Assembly: GCA_021828405.1 (NCBI GenBank)
Contig: JAKARZ010000003.1
Coordinates: 1-64,000, forward strand
Length of the DNA stretch: 64,000 nt
DNA from: Bacillota bacterium
GTDB lineage: Bacteria; Bacillota_E; Sulfobacillia; Sulfobacillales; JAIMBI01
Reading direction: 5' to 3'
The notes beneath the pieces are model-generated. The model did not search any database, was not told the DNA's origin, and was given only the letters and a program-made list of their open reading frames with translations. Made by a program: the position numbers and the translations under genes. Every line of letters starts with the position of its first letter. The first letter of the stretch is position 1. This document shows positions 17,522 to 27,367 of the stretch, piece by piece.

Positions 17522-17926
17522 ATGGCGGTGGCTTTGACATTCAGGCAGATGGTGGCTGATGCACGCCGAGACGTGGAGGGTGTCGGGCCGGCGGAGGCTC
17601 GCCGGAGAATTCAGGAGCACCCCAACATGCTGGTCATTGACGTGCAGGACCCCGACGACGCGAGGACGTGCGGCCTGATTCCCGGGGGCATTAACATCTC
17701 GCTGGGCATGTTGCCCATTCGCGCAGACCATGAGCTCCACGAGGCGCTTCGCGCGCCTCAGCTGCGCGATTTCAGTCGACCCATCCTCGTCACCTGCGGT
17801 GTCGGCGGCCAGGCAACGCTGGCGGCGCAGCTTTTGACGCGCATGGGCTACACAAACGTCATATTCCTCGAGGGTGGCACCGCCGCGTGGAAGGCGCAGG
17901 GGTTTGCCGTGGAGAGGCCCGCCTGA
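17522..17926 (+). CDS. Single-domain rhodanese-like protein
   Basis: A 134-residue rhodanese-fold protein with MLVIDVQDPDDARTCGLIPGGINIS (about 36-60) matching the conserved D-x-R-x-x-x-E/D and H/G-I-x-G region, and the active-site loop starting at Cys92 (VTCGVGGQAT). The loop departs from the usual CRxGxR, lacking its arginines, so sulfur-donor specificity may differ. It could carry persulfide sulfur in the cytoplasm, which suits the sulfur-oxidising context. An AGGGGGG-type site precedes the start. It is convergent with the gerA operon. Confidence 0.85.
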   Translation: MAVALTFRQMVADARRDVEGVGPAEARRRIQEHPNMLVIDVQDPDDARTCGLIPGGINISLGMLPIRADHELHEALRAPQLRDFSRPILVTCGVGGQATLAAQLLTRMGYTNVIFLEGGTAAWKAQGFAVERPA

Positions 17927-17965
17927 TTCTGCAGGAAGCTCCCGAACGATCTCCCCAGGCAGGGC

Positions 17966-19093
17966 TCACCCTGCGCGGTCAGGCGCTCCCGCTTGGCGCG
18001 TGCGCCACCAGGCCACCAGCGCGGTGGCCGGCGCCAGCACGACCGTCCACGTCAAATCCACGGGGGTGAGAATGTGGAAGAGCCATATTTTCGCTTCCGC
18101 CACCGACCGCAGGGATAAGGCCCCTGCCACGATGGCCAGGCCCAGTCCTGCCACGAGATATTGTCTGCGGGGGTCATATTCCCCGACCGGTGGTCCCACG
18201 TTCCACGCCACCACATAGCTGTGGACCGCCAAATGGAGAATAATTGCTATGGTCCACGTTATAAGAATTAACATACCAACATCCTGAACGAAGAATGCCG
18301 GAATTTGTACAACACTAAAAATATAAATTATGGGCCATGTCATATCTGACAGCACGGCAGGGCCGAGAGTCGCCAACGCGCTGAACAGAATCACCATGAG
18401 GATCAGCCCCTGCAAGGAGATGGCCGCCACGGCGAGCGTCTCAGGCCTCAAACGGCCCGTTCGCCGCACATGGGGCAGCAGGGAAGCGGTGGTGCAGGGG
18501 TTGGCATAGAGAAACCAGGTGGCCAGCGAAGCTTGGGCCAACGATGACACGGGTGCACTCAGATCCGGGGCGGCGGCCACGGGAAAGCGCATATCGCCCG
18601 AGGACAGAGTCAGGATCAAGACGAACGAGGCGAGGAGTAGCGGAAACCAGAACTGGACGTTGCGCGCCACAACGGCCAAGGGCCGGATCGCTATCCAAAC
18701 GGCCAGCCCACCAATCGTGACCTCGGTCACCCAACTCGGCGTCCCGGGATAGAAAAAGGTTTGCAGCAACTCTCCGTACAGATACAGGATGATGACATCC
18801 AGCGCTAGCATCAGGAGCATGGTGATCCACGTGAGGACCGGTCCCAGCCACGCGGACCAGGTCGCTTTCATCGCGGCCGGGTACGGACGATACGCCATGC
18901 GGCGCATCCATCCCGTCTGCAGGGCGGTGACCCCGACCGTCACCCCGGTCGCGACCAGCAGGGAGGCATAGGCTCCCGGCCCGGCCAGGCCCACCACGTA
19001 TGCTGGCCACAGATACACGCTGCCCGCAACGACGGCCACCATGACCATCCAGAAGTACTGCCAGGATGATATCGGCTCTACGGGCTGGCTCAC
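17966..19093 (-). CDS. gerAB: Spore germination permease-like subunit (GerAB/GerB family)
   Basis: A 375-residue protein with about ten membrane helices belonging to the endospore germination permease family (GerAB, APC superfamily). It opens EPISSWQYFWMVMVAVVAG, as GerAB proteins do. It forms the germinant-binding membrane subunit of a nutrient germination receptor in the inner spore membrane. The GTG start overlaps the gerAC stop (GTGA). It is the last gene of gerAA-gerAC-gerAB; the order A-C-B rather than A-B-C is found in several Firmicutes. It indicates an endospore former. Confidence 0.88.
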   Translation of the reverse strand: MSQPVEPISSWQYFWMVMVAVVAGSVYLWPAYVVGLAGPGAYASLLVATGVTVGVTALQTGWMRRMAYRPYPAAMKATWSAWLGPVLTWITMLLMLALDVIILYLYGELLQTFFYPGTPSWVTEVTIGGLAVWIAIRPLAVVARNVQFWFPLLLASFVLILTLSSGDMRFPVAAAPDLSAPVSSLAQASLATWFLYANPCTTASLLPHVRRTGRLRPETLAVAAISLQGLILMVILFSALATLGPAVLSDMTWPIIYIFSVVQIPAFFVQDVGMLILITWTIAIILHLAVHSYVVAWNVGPPVGEYDPRRQYLVAGLGLAIVAGALSLRSVAEAKIWLFHILTPVDLTWTVVLAPATALVAWWRTRQAGAPDRAG

Positions 19094-20196
19094 GAGGTCA
19101 CACCCGGTGTGATCACATTGAACGACACCGTGAACGCCACGCTTGAGGGAAGGGTCGACCACGCATGGCCGGGAGCATGGCCGATCCACTGGGGATGCTC
19201 AAAGAGAAGCGTCCGCGCGTAACCAAAGGGGTCCACGTGTCGGGCGTTGGCTACGCGGACGGCAGCCTGGCAGTCTGCCAACAGCATCCGGGCGGTGGCC
19301 GTCTCGATAGCCCGAACATCGTTCGGCCGCCCGGCCATACCATACGGCGCCTGGGCCAGCGCCCCACTCATGACAACATGAGCATCCACCGACAACTGCC
19401 CGCCCACCCAGGCGACGTGAGTGGTGGCGTGTCCACGGACGCTCGTCATCGCGTAGCGTTCGGCACCTCGCGACAGGCTCAGCACCTCCCTCGTGACCCG
19501 GCTCGTGAGCGCGGCCCATCCCAGAGTCTGCTGCTGCGTGAAGATCACCGGCGGCCCCCGGCGGCCGTAGACAGCGATTTGGCCCAACGCTCCGCGTTGG
19601 GTGATGTAAGGAACCACCGGAGACATGCCGGGCGTATGAACGTCGTCCCACATGTGCCACAGCGGCTCACTTAGGCGAATGGCCTCGCACGGCGCACACG
19701 AAAATATGTGCTGCCACCTAAGCCGCGGCACCACTTCTTGAGGGGAAGCCTGCAGTAGACCCGCCAGGGCACTGGCACGGGCAACGGCGATATAAGCCAC
19801 TTTGGATGTGATGCCCTGGCGATTGTAAGCATCCACCAAAGTGCTCGCCGCGTCGGCAGGCAGGTTGGATGACCACAACATGACCTGCAGTTGCCCCATG
19901 TATAGGTGACGATCCAACAGGCGCTGCGCGGCCTGCTCGGCGCCCGCCAAGCTGTCCGCCGTCACCGCCACCGCATACAGTTGCTGGGTCGATTTTAACT
20001 GGGACTGGCTGTTCACCGTCACCGTCGGATTGGGGAAGTAAAACGTCCAGTCCCAGTTGCCCGACCGATGCCACGCAACACTCAGCATCAGGGCGGTCGC
20101 ACGGTCCGAGATGCCCAGCTGGTCCCAACAGCCGGCCAGTAGGGCCAAGCTCAGCAACAACACCGCAGTCGCCGCCAGGCGAGCCCGCAAGCGCAC
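19090..20196 (-). CDS. gerAC: Ger(x)C-family germination lipoprotein
   Basis: A 368-residue lipoprotein. A basic start and hydrophobic helix end in the lipobox LLAGC with the lipidated cysteine at about residue 22, followed at once by the family signature WDQLGISDRA (the usual form is CWDxxEIxxxA). The rest has the GerAC three-domain pattern. The open frame continues about 108 codons upstream, but the GTG at 20196 has GGGGGG six bases before it and overlaps the gerAA stop (TAGTG). It would sit on the outer face of the inner spore membrane with GerAA and GerAB. Confidence 0.88.
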   Translation of the reverse strand: MRLRARLAATAVLLLSLALLAGCWDQLGISDRATALMLSVAWHRSGNWDWTFYFPNPTVTVNSQSQLKSTQQLYAVAVTADSLAGAEQAAQRLLDRHLYMGQLQVMLWSSNLPADAASTLVDAYNRQGITSKVAYIAVARASALAGLLQASPQEVVPRLRWQHIFSCAPCEAIRLSEPLWHMWDDVHTPGMSPVVPYITQRGALGQIAVYGRRGPPVIFTQQQTLGWAALTSRVTREVLSLSRGAERYAMTSVRGHATTHVAWVGGQLSVDAHVVMSGALAQAPYGMAGRPNDVRAIETATARMLLADCQAAVRVANARHVDPFGYARTLLFEHPQWIGHAPGHAWSTLPSSVAFTVSFNVITPGVTS

Positions 20197-21794
20197 TACG
20201 GTTCCCCCCGGCGGCCACGCCCCCGCTGTGCGCGGTGCAGGTGGGGCGATGGGGATGAGACAGGAGCCGACGGAGAGACTCGCCATGTTTCTTCGCTCGG
20301 GCGCGCCTCGGTCCGTCGGCCCCGCATCGCGGTCCAAGGAGCGCGCCAAAGGCTGTCCGACCAGTCCGCCCCCCGAAAGGGAGCGCCGGGCGCGAAGTAG
20401 GGCACGCCAAACGACGTCATGTCCAGCAGCACCGCCAAAACGGCCACCGTCGTGAGAACCATCCCCAAGACGCCCAGCATCACCGCACCGAGCAGCAGCA
20501 AGAATCCGATGAGCCGCCACGCTCCGGTCAGCTCGTAGGTCGGCGTCGCAAACAGGGCTAGGGCGGTCAAGGTCATCAGGACGATAATCTGCGGATCGAC
20601 GATGCCCGCGCGCACAACCGCCGTCCCCACGACGATTGCACCCACGGTGCCGATGGTGGTGCTGAGAAATTTGGGCAGACGGATCGCTGCCTCGCGCAGC
20701 ACCTCAATGACCACGATCATCAGGACAATTTCCATCAGCGGCGAGAACGGAAGGCCGGAATGTCCACCCTGCATCATAATGAACAGGGACGTCGGCAGCA
20801 GATTGGGGTTGACCTCCGCCAAGGCCACATACAGGGCGGGCAGATACAGGCCGAGACCCCACGATATCAGACGGATGAGCCGCGTGAAGGCGGCGTCCGC
20901 CCAGGACGTGGAGTAGTCCATCGCCGTGCGGTAAAAGGCCACTAAGGGTGCGGGTGCCAGCAGTACGAACGGGTCTCCGTTGGTCAAGACCGCTGTTCCG
21001 CCCTGAAGAATGTGCCACGTCGCCACATCCACGCGCTCCGTCGCGCGGATCGTGGGGAAGATGGACCGCGGATGGTCCCGAATCAGGCCCGCGACCTGAG
21101 TGGACGTGGATATGCCCGCCACGTCGATCTGCTGGATCCGGCCAACCACGGTGTCCACCAGGGACGGGTTCGTTACGCCGACCAGGTGGGCCACGGCCAC
21201 CGTGTTCTGAGCGGTACGCCCCACACGGAGATCGGTAAACCGCAGCGCCGCGCTGCCGAGAGCTTGCCGCAACTGGGCTTTTTGAACCGACAGCACTTCG
21301 ATGAACGCCTGCTCGGGCCCACGGATCGCCAACTCGGTCTGGGGACGCGTCACGTCTCGCTGCACATACTGGGCCGTGTCCGCGACCCAGGCGTGGGCCA
21401 GCCCGGTCGCAAAAATGAGCGTAGACCCCTGGTTCAGCTCGTTCAGCAGGTCGGGCCACCGGGCTTCCGCCTTCACCCCGGCACTCGCCAGCGCGGTACG
21501 CGGCCACGAGGCCGCGGCGGCGGCGGTTTGTCCCAGAGGACGCACCACGGTCTCCGCCACTCGCTGGCTGTCCACAATGCCGTCGATGTAAGCCACCAGC
21601 ACCTCGGTTTCCGATCCTTGTCCCCCGACGGCCACCAGACGCACATCCGCACTGCTGCCGATAGCGCGGGTCAGCCGCCGCCGCACCTCATCGATGTCGG
21701 TGGGAAAGGGGGCCGCGGCATCCAACAAGTCGTCAAGGTGGCGCGACAGGTCGCACAGGCGGCGATGGAGATCCGCCACATCGCGGGCGTCCAT
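20196..21794 (-). CDS. gerAA: Spore germination protein GerAA
   Basis: A 532-residue GerA-family protein: a large soluble N-terminal domain (about 1-270, with the family block AYIDGIVDSQRVAETVVRPL) and a C-terminal membrane domain of about five helices. The subunit assembles the germinant receptor. Start is placed at ATG 21794 (MDARDVADLH); the frame stays open further up but that sequence has no family resemblance. The C-terminal cytoplasmic tail is Arg/Pro/Ser-rich, as is common. First gene of the germination operon, divergent from the MFS gene. Confidence 0.9.
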   Translation of the reverse strand: MDARDVADLHRRLCDLSRHLDDLLDAAAPFPTDIDEVRRRLTRAIGSSADVRLVAVGGQGSETEVLVAYIDGIVDSQRVAETVVRPLGQTAAAAASWPRTALASAGVKAEARWPDLLNELNQGSTLIFATGLAHAWVADTAQYVQRDVTRPQTELAIRGPEQAFIEVLSVQKAQLRQALGSAALRFTDLRVGRTAQNTVAVAHLVGVTNPSLVDTVVGRIQQIDVAGISTSTQVAGLIRDHPRSIFPTIRATERVDVATWHILQGGTAVLTNGDPFVLLAPAPLVAFYRTAMDYSTSWADAAFTRLIRLISWGLGLYLPALYVALAEVNPNLLPTSLFIMMQGGHSGLPFSPLMEIVLMIVVIEVLREAAIRLPKFLSTTIGTVGAIVVGTAVVRAGIVDPQIIVLMTLTALALFATPTYELTGAWRLIGFLLLLGAVMLGVLGMVLTTVAVLAVLLDMTSFGVPYFAPGAPFRGADWSDSLWRAPWTAMRGRRTEARPSEETWRVSPSAPVSSPSPHLHRAQRGRGRRGEP

Positions 21795-22070
21795 CGTCGC
21801 ATGCGTCTTTCCGTCCGTCGCGCCGCCTCCTCCGTGTCTAGGTGGGCTGCCACACTGATGCCTGCCCGATGGAGATAGGATGTCCCGCCGAACGAATCTC
21901 CATCGCAAACGCGGTCGTGCCGTGCCGTGAATCCATCACCCGAAAGCGTCTTGAGCCACATTTTGCTAACGGCGCGCGCAGGTTCCGCTCTTGCTCGCCA
22001 GGCCGGCGGCGGCGGGCAGCAGGAACTGAACCAGCGCGCCGCGAACGTCCGGCGGGGGGGAGGGACCACG

Positions 22071-23315
22071 ATGCTGGTAGCTAAGACGGCACCAAGAAGG
22101 TTGCGTGTATCCGAGAACTTGGCGCTGTCCTTCTTCTGGTTCGCGTCCAACGCGCAGTGGACCGCGCTGATCATCATCTTGGGACCCGCCGTGATTCGCC
22201 AATTTGTCGGCGACGCCCAGTCCGGCCTGGTGCTGTCGGGCCTCACCGCCGTGGGTGCGCTCATCGCCAGCGTGGTGCAGCCACTGGCAGGAGCCATCTC
22301 GGACCGGAAAGTGGGGAGCCTCGGGCGTCGGCGGCCTTACATGTTGGTGGGGGTGCCGCTCACGGCGCTGCTGCTGTGGTACATGGGCACCGCCCCTTCC
22401 ATCCCGCTGTTTGCCGCCGCGTACTTTTTGCTGCAGGTGGTGGCCAACGTGGCGTCTGCCCCGTATCAGGCGCTCATCCCCGACCTTGTGGTGCCCGACC
22501 AGCGGGGCACCGCCTCTGGCTACATGGGGCTCATGACCCAGGCGGCCGTCATTGGCGGCGTGGTGATTGCCAGCGCCTTTTCTATCCGCACGGCGTTCGA
22601 GGCACTGGCGCTGCTGCAGGTGCTGGGACTCCTCGTGACCGTCGTGGGCGTCCGGGAAGTCCCCCAGCGCACGGCGGCCGCGCCGTTTCGCTGGCGGACG
22701 TTTCTGCAGAGCTTTTGGATCCCCCCCCGTGAGCACAGCGACTGGTGGTGGGTGTTCGGCACCCGCCTCATGGTGCTCCTGGGGTTTGGCACGCTGGAAT
22801 ACTACCTGAACTATTATCTGGTGTACGTGCAGCATCTGAAAAACCCCAACGGGCCGCTGGAGAGCATCCTCCTGCTGGTCACCATTGGGTCCCTGGTTTC
22901 CGTGCTGGTGGCAGGGTGGCTGTCGGATCGGCTCCAGCGGCGTAAGATGATGGTGCGGTGGGGCGGCCTGGTCATGGGGCTGTGCGCGCTGGGCTTCGTG
23001 TTTTCCCACGGCATGACCCAGATCCTGGTGCTGGCTGGCCTTTTCGGGGTGGGCTATGGCACCTACCTGTCGACGGATTGGGCGCTGGCCGTCGACGTGC
23101 TGCCCAAGGGGCGGGACGCCGCCAAAGACATGGGACTCTGGTCGATCTCGCAGACCCTGTCGCAGACCATCGCCACCCTGATTGCGGGCGCCATCCTGGC
23201 GGCTCTGGTGTCGAATGCGGGGCTGGCGGTGTCGTACCGGGTACTGTACCTGGTGGCGTTCGTGTACTTCCTGGTGGGATCGCTGCTGATCGCCAAGGTG
23301 AGGAGCGTGCGATAG
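22071..23315 (+). CDS. MFS transporter
   Basis: A 414-residue protein with 12 predicted membrane helices. It shows MFS landmarks: GAISDRKVGSLGRRRPYM (the loop 2-3 motif, about residues 78-95) and a matching loop in the second half (LSDRLQRRKMMVRWGG). The arrangement resembles the sugar-cation symporter/SLC45-like branch of the superfamily, but the substrate cannot be predicted. ATG 22071 has GGGGGAGGG nine bases upstream and the upstream in-frame extension lacks helices. It is monocistronic, followed by a decayed transposase. Confidence 0.85.
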   Translation: MLVAKTAPRRLRVSENLALSFFWFASNAQWTALIIILGPAVIRQFVGDAQSGLVLSGLTAVGALIASVVQPLAGAISDRKVGSLGRRRPYMLVGVPLTALLLWYMGTAPSIPLFAAAYFLLQVVANVASAPYQALIPDLVVPDQRGTASGYMGLMTQAAVIGGVVIASAFSIRTAFEALALLQVLGLLVTVVGVREVPQRTAAAPFRWRTFLQSFWIPPREHSDWWWVFGTRLMVLLGFGTLEYYLNYYLVYVQHLKNPNGPLESILLLVTIGSLVSVLVAGWLSDRLQRRKMMVRWGGLVMGLCALGFVFSHGMTQILVLAGLFGVGYGTYLSTDWALAVDVLPKGRDAAKDMGLWSISQTLSQTIATLIAGAILAALVSNAGLAVSYRVLYLVAFVYFLVGSLLIAKVRSVR

Positions 23316-23559
23316 TCTTTTCGGTCCCTCAAAAGGGCCCGTAACGTGCCGGCCCGCCCCGGGAAAACCTTTCCGCTAAGCGGTGACAGGCGGACAGACG
23401 TGACTGGTCCAGGCCGTCAGAATGCATCGAGCGGATCGGGTGCCCCACCTGACCTTCCAAGAAACGTTTTTTTGGAGCAGCAGCAGGACAGGACCCTCTC
23501 GCCCACCGGGGCGTATTGAGATACCTCCCTGAACGCCCCGGCCCGCTTCGCCCCGTTGG
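23316..23559. other. Intergenic stretch downstream of the MFS gene
   Basis: No gene is supported. It may contain the unrecognised left end of the adjoining transposase remnant. Short GC-rich inverted repeats occur (for example around 23335-23365) but none has a T run good enough to call a terminator. Confidence 0.35.
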
Positions 23560-24232
23560 CGAAACACTTTTCGGCGACGCGCAGGCGGCCCACCATCCCG
23601 TTGGTCCCCTTTCTGCGCTTGAGCGTGCTGCGCCGTCTGGATGATGTGGGCGACGAGGCGCGCTGCGAGGACGTCCGGCACACCCTGCCGTGGGGCCGGT
23701 TCTGCCACATCCCGCTCCACGCCGCTGGTCACACTCCACAAAAAAGCTCGGCCCAGAGGGTGTCCACGCGCTGCATGACGTGCTGGCGCAGCAGGCGCAA
23801 CGCCGGCACTTGATTCGCAAGCGCCGGCAGCGCCAGGACACGACGGTGGTGGAGAGTGACATCCACTACTTCACGGACAGCCGCCTCTTAGAAGATGGGG
23901 TGCGGAGCGTCGCCCGGACCGGCCGCCCCCCATCGGGCGGCGCAGCAGGGGCTCGGCGGCACCACGCATCTGCCGGCCCGGGTGGTCAGCGTCGTGGACC
24001 CGACGGCCCGGCCGATGTCAAGGGGAAGGTCAGCAAGCCGGTGGAGTTGGACGATAAAGGGGAGACGCCGGTTGGCAACCGACCCGACATCCGGTTGCTC
24101 GCCCCCGCCTTGGTCCGGCATCGGCGGCTGTGTCGGCGCGCCCCGCGCAACGGCGACGCTGCACCGGGCCTGTACATTCTGGCATTGGCGGCGGACGGTG
24201 CGTCGATAGGTCTCTATGAATGGGGCGTGAGG
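23560..24232 (+). pseudogene. Decayed ISNCY/IS1182-like transposase
   Basis: Pieces of one transposase are found in order but in different frames. First comes PLVPFLRLSVLRRLDDVGDEARCEDVRHTLPWGRFCHIPL, seen in two frames (I give it only as landmarks PFLRLSVLRRL and WGRFCHIPL), at 23590-23720. Next are RQRQDTTVVESDIHY and TDSRLLEDGV (23823-23907), the region holding the first catalytic Asp. Last are LPARVVSVVDPTARPMS (about 23970-24020) and, one frame over, KGKVSKPVELDDKGE. At least two frameshifts separate them, so no functional transposase can be made. Terminal repeats were not found. Confidence 0.65.
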
Positions 24233-24237
24233 CGCTG

Positions 24238-24260
24238 ACGCCCCGACCCCTGTCGGGGCG
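24238..24260. terminator. Strong hairpin downstream of the sHdr operon
   Basis: CGCCCCGAC and GTCGGGGCG pair perfectly over nine bases with a four- to five-base loop. It lies about 140 bases beyond the last gene of the sHdr operon. No T run follows on either strand, so termination is possible but not shown. Confidence 0.35.
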
Positions 24261-24398
24261 CGTCGTGTGTAGCCAAGCCTGTCCGTGGGGTCGTGGGTAT
24301 CCTTTGGCCACCGGGGATCCTGCCGCAGGACCCCCACACATCGACACAGGCGGCCCATCCCGCCGTAGCCAGCGGCTGCGGCCACGGCGCCCGTGTCC

Positions 24399-26411
24399 TC
24401 ACTCGCTCACCCCCATAGCCATAGCGGCGGGCAGCGGTGTGGCGCGCATGCCCACGGCGGCCGCCAGCAGTTCCGTCACGTCGGTCACCCGGAGCCGATC
24501 ATCCACACCGAGTGCGGTGGCCGCGGCATGAAACATCGACACGTCTTTGGGGCAGGCCACCACGAAGTGGGTGATGCCCGGCAGAGCCAGCGCCTCCCGA
24601 ATGCGCTGGTTCGCGGGACGCTCCACCATGCCCGACTCATCCATCCAAATGCGACCACCCCCTGCACCGCAACAAAAGCTTTGCTCGCCGTGGCGGGGCA
24701 TCTCTCGGAGGTCTACGCCAAGCGCCATGAGGAGCTGGCGCGGAGCCTCGGTTATGTGGTTCCAGCGCCCGAGGTAGCACGGGTCATGATAGGTGGCGCG
24801 GACAGCGACCGGCCGCACGGGCAGGCGGCCCTCCTGAATCAGCTTTAGAAATGCTTCCGTGTAATGGAACACGGGCTTATCGAACCCGAACTTGCGGTAT
24901 TCGTTCTTGAGGGCGTTCAGCGAGTGCGGGTCGGTGGTGAACACCCGCTGGAACGTGGCTTTCTCCAGGACCTTCAGGTTTTTCTGCGCCAGCGTTTCGA
25001 ACAGGCCGTACTCGCCGATGCGAAGCGCATCGTTGCCGGAGTTCACCTCGCCCTCGTACAGGATGCCAAAGTCTACGCCGCCACGATTCAACAGCTCGCC
25101 GACCAGCGGGGTCATCTCGCGCGCACGAGGGTCTAGCGCGGCAAAGTCGCCTACGAACCAGAGCCAGTCCACCGGCTCCTTGCGCGCATCCTTGATAGGG
25201 AAGTCCAGTCCCTTCGCCCACTCCGGACGTTTGCGCGCCGGTTGGCCGAACGAGTTGCCCTGCCGCTCCCAGGCCACCAGCACCTTCTGCGCAGCCGGAT
25301 CGACATCGCCGTCTTCCAGGAGCGCCGCGCGGAGCCCGGCAATCTTGGGCACGTGCTCGATGAACACCGGGCAGGCCTTCTGGCAGGCCCCGCATGTGGT
25401 GCAAGCCCACAGGGCCTCCCGGGACACCACTCCGCCGGCAAGCGGCGGGGCGTCGGCCGCCGGCCGGCCCCAGTCACTCACCAGCCGATCCCGCAGATCC
25501 AAAATGACCATCTTGGGCGAGAGCGGCTGCCCCGCCGCGTTGGCGGGACACACTTCCTGACAGCGCCCGCACTCTGTGCAGGTAAACAGATCCAGCACGT
25601 CTTTCCAGCGGAAGTCGTCGAACGAGCGGATGGCCATGGTCTCCTCGGGGGGCGTCTCGACCAGTTCCCCGATGGGGCGCAGATTGCGGAAAAAGATGTT
25701 GGGCACGGCCAGCATAATATGAAAGTGCTTGGAGTACGGGAGGTATGCGAGGAATCCAAACACCACCCCGATATCCATCAGGTAACCCACTGTGTAGCCC
25801 ACCAAGGCCCCCGTCGGCGTGGTCCAGCCCAACGTCCGCCACAGGTGGTACAGCGCGTTGCCGAGAAACTGGCTTGGGAGCGACGGGTCCGCCACGTGGA
25901 AAAACGACGCAGCGACCACCGGGTAGAACGACTCATGGACCACGATGCCCACCACGATGATCGCAATGAGGACCAAAATCAGGTAGGCATCCCGCTCATC
26001 GGAGCCGTGGAAGCGGGCCGGCCGCAGCACGGCCCGATTGTACACGGCCATCAGCACGCCAATCAGGACCAGCGCGACCCACACATTGACCGCCAAGCTG
26101 AGCCACGGCCCGATGCCGAATCCCGGCGCAAATACCTGGCCGATGGTGCCCACGATGTCGAGGAACAGCACCACGAATCCGCTGAAGATAAAGTAGTGCA
26201 GGATGCCGGAAAAAGGGATGCGGACCATGCGGCGATGACCGAACACATGGGTTCCCACGGAGAGGAGCCGCTCGCCGATCCGATCCCACCGCACGACGGG
26301 CCGGGTCCGCCGCATGACGGTCCAGATCGCCCGGCCCCGCACCGCAAGAACCCCAACGCTGGCCAGAGCCAGGACGATGGTGGCGGCCATCAACACGGTC
26401 CGCAGCGTCAT
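24399..26411 (-). CDS. Membrane-bound ETF:menaquinone oxidoreductase (EMO/EtfD-like)
   Basis: A 670-residue protein. Residues 1-240 hold about six membrane helices with histidines, resembling a NarI-type haem b domain. Two [4Fe-4S] motifs follow (C278/281/284/288 and C337/340/343/347). Then comes an HdrD-like region with two CCG-type domains: the first is degenerate and the second is intact with HDPCYLGR, SFCCGAGGG and VACPKDVS. Proteins of this build take electrons from EtfAB and pass them to menaquinone. It begins one base after etfA and ends the sHdr operon, so it is the likely exit for electrons from sulfur oxidation into the respiratory chain. Haem content is inferred. Confidence 0.85.
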   Translation of the reverse strand: MTLRTVLMAATIVLALASVGVLAVRGRAIWTVMRRTRPVVRWDRIGERLLSVGTHVFGHRRMVRIPFSGILHYFIFSGFVVLFLDIVGTIGQVFAPGFGIGPWLSLAVNVWVALVLIGVLMAVYNRAVLRPARFHGSDERDAYLILVLIAIIVVGIVVHESFYPVVAASFFHVADPSLPSQFLGNALYHLWRTLGWTTPTGALVGYTVGYLMDIGVVFGFLAYLPYSKHFHIMLAVPNIFFRNLRPIGELVETPPEETMAIRSFDDFRWKDVLDLFTCTECGRCQEVCPANAAGQPLSPKMVILDLRDRLVSDWGRPAADAPPLAGGVVSREALWACTTCGACQKACPVFIEHVPKIAGLRAALLEDGDVDPAAQKVLVAWERQGNSFGQPARKRPEWAKGLDFPIKDARKEPVDWLWFVGDFAALDPRAREMTPLVGELLNRGGVDFGILYEGEVNSGNDALRIGEYGLFETLAQKNLKVLEKATFQRVFTTDPHSLNALKNEYRKFGFDKPVFHYTEAFLKLIQEGRLPVRPVAVRATYHDPCYLGRWNHITEAPRQLLMALGVDLREMPRHGEQSFCCGAGGGRIWMDESGMVERPANQRIREALALPGITHFVVACPKDVSMFHAAATALGVDDRLRVTDVTELLAAAVGMRATPLPAAMAMGVSE

Positions 26412-26412
26412 G

Positions 26413-27363
26413 CTAGTCCGCCTCCCCCAGACGCTCCGTCAGGAGCGGCATCAGTTCCAAGATGTCGCAGGTGGCTCCGTAGTGGGCCACCTCGAAGATC
26501 GGGGCCGCCGGGTCGCTGTTGATGGCGACGATAATCTCGCTGTCTTTCATCCCCTGCAGGTGCTCGGGCGCCCCGCTGATGCCGAGCGCCAAATACAGCT
26601 TGGGCTTGACGGTCTGCCCCGACTTGCCCACCTGCCGCGCCCGAGGCAGCCAGCCCGCATCCACCACCGGCCGCGAGCAGCTCACCACCGCACCCAAAGC
26701 CGCCGCCAGCTCATCCGCCAGCTCCAGGTTGTCCGGATCCTGGATACCGCGGCCCACACTTACGAGCACATCGGCCCGGGTAATGTCCACGTCTCCGGTT
26801 TCCGGCTCAATCGTCCGCACCAGCTCCATCGCGGACGCGGGCGCCACCGCTACGTCGCGCACCGGTGTCCCGCCCCCCGCCGCCCCATCCGCTGGCCAGG
26901 AGCCGGGCAAGACGGTCAGCACCGAACCCTCCGGCACCGCCACCTCCGCCACCAGTTTTCCGGCATACACCTGACTGGCGGCAGTGAACTCCCCGCCCTC
27001 GGCTGCCGTGAGGCTGGTCACGTAGGCCACCATGGGGCGGCCCTCGGCCGCTGCCGTGGCCGCGCCCAGGTCCATGCCCAGGGTGGTGTTGGCCAGCAGC
27101 ACCAATCCGGCCGATGTGTCGCGCACCACCTGGCGCAGTCCGGCTTCCGCCAGAGTGGGCACGTAGGGGTCGGCGCCTGCCACCAACACGGCCTCATCGG
27201 CGCCCGATGCCGCCAGGGGCCCTCGGGCCGCCTCACCAAACCCCAGCGCCACAACCCGTGTCGAGCGCGCCTCGGCCAGTTGGCGCGCGCGCGTCAGCAA
27301 CTCCGCGGTCGCGGGGCTCAGGGCCTCGTTTTGCAGCTCGGCCACGACGATAATCGGTCCCAT
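26413..27363 (-). CDS. etfA: Electron transfer flavoprotein, alpha subunit
   Basis: A 316-residue EtfA. The C-terminal FAD-binding domain is intact, with VSVGRGI (about 223-229), QVGKSGQTVKPKLYLALG and ISGAPEHLQGM, then IIVAINSDPAAPIF. The N-terminal domain pairs with EtfB. It lies four bases after etfB and one base before the EMO gene. With sHdr and lipoate-binding proteins in the same operon it is likely a dedicated sulfur-oxidation ETF rather than a fatty-acid one; no acyl-CoA dehydrogenase gene is nearby. Confidence 0.9.
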   Translation of the reverse strand: MGPIIVVAELQNEALSPATAELLTRARQLAEARSTRVVALGFGEAARGPLAASGADEAVLVAGADPYVPTLAEAGLRQVVRDTSAGLVLLANTTLGMDLGAATAAAEGRPMVAYVTSLTAAEGGEFTAASQVYAGKLVAEVAVPEGSVLTVLPGSWPADGAAGGGTPVRDVAVAPASAMELVRTIEPETGDVDITRADVLVSVGRGIQDPDNLELADELAAALGAVVSCSRPVVDAGWLPRARQVGKSGQTVKPKLYLALGISGAPEHLQGMKDSEIIVAINSDPAAPIFEVAHYGATCDILELMPLLTERLGEAD

Positions 27364-27367
27364 GTCA

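Noticed and set aside
17966..18070. Terminator hairpin GCAGGGCTCACCCTGC between rhodanese and gerAB
   Set aside because: Only a six-base stem, overlapping the gerAB stop codon, with no T run.
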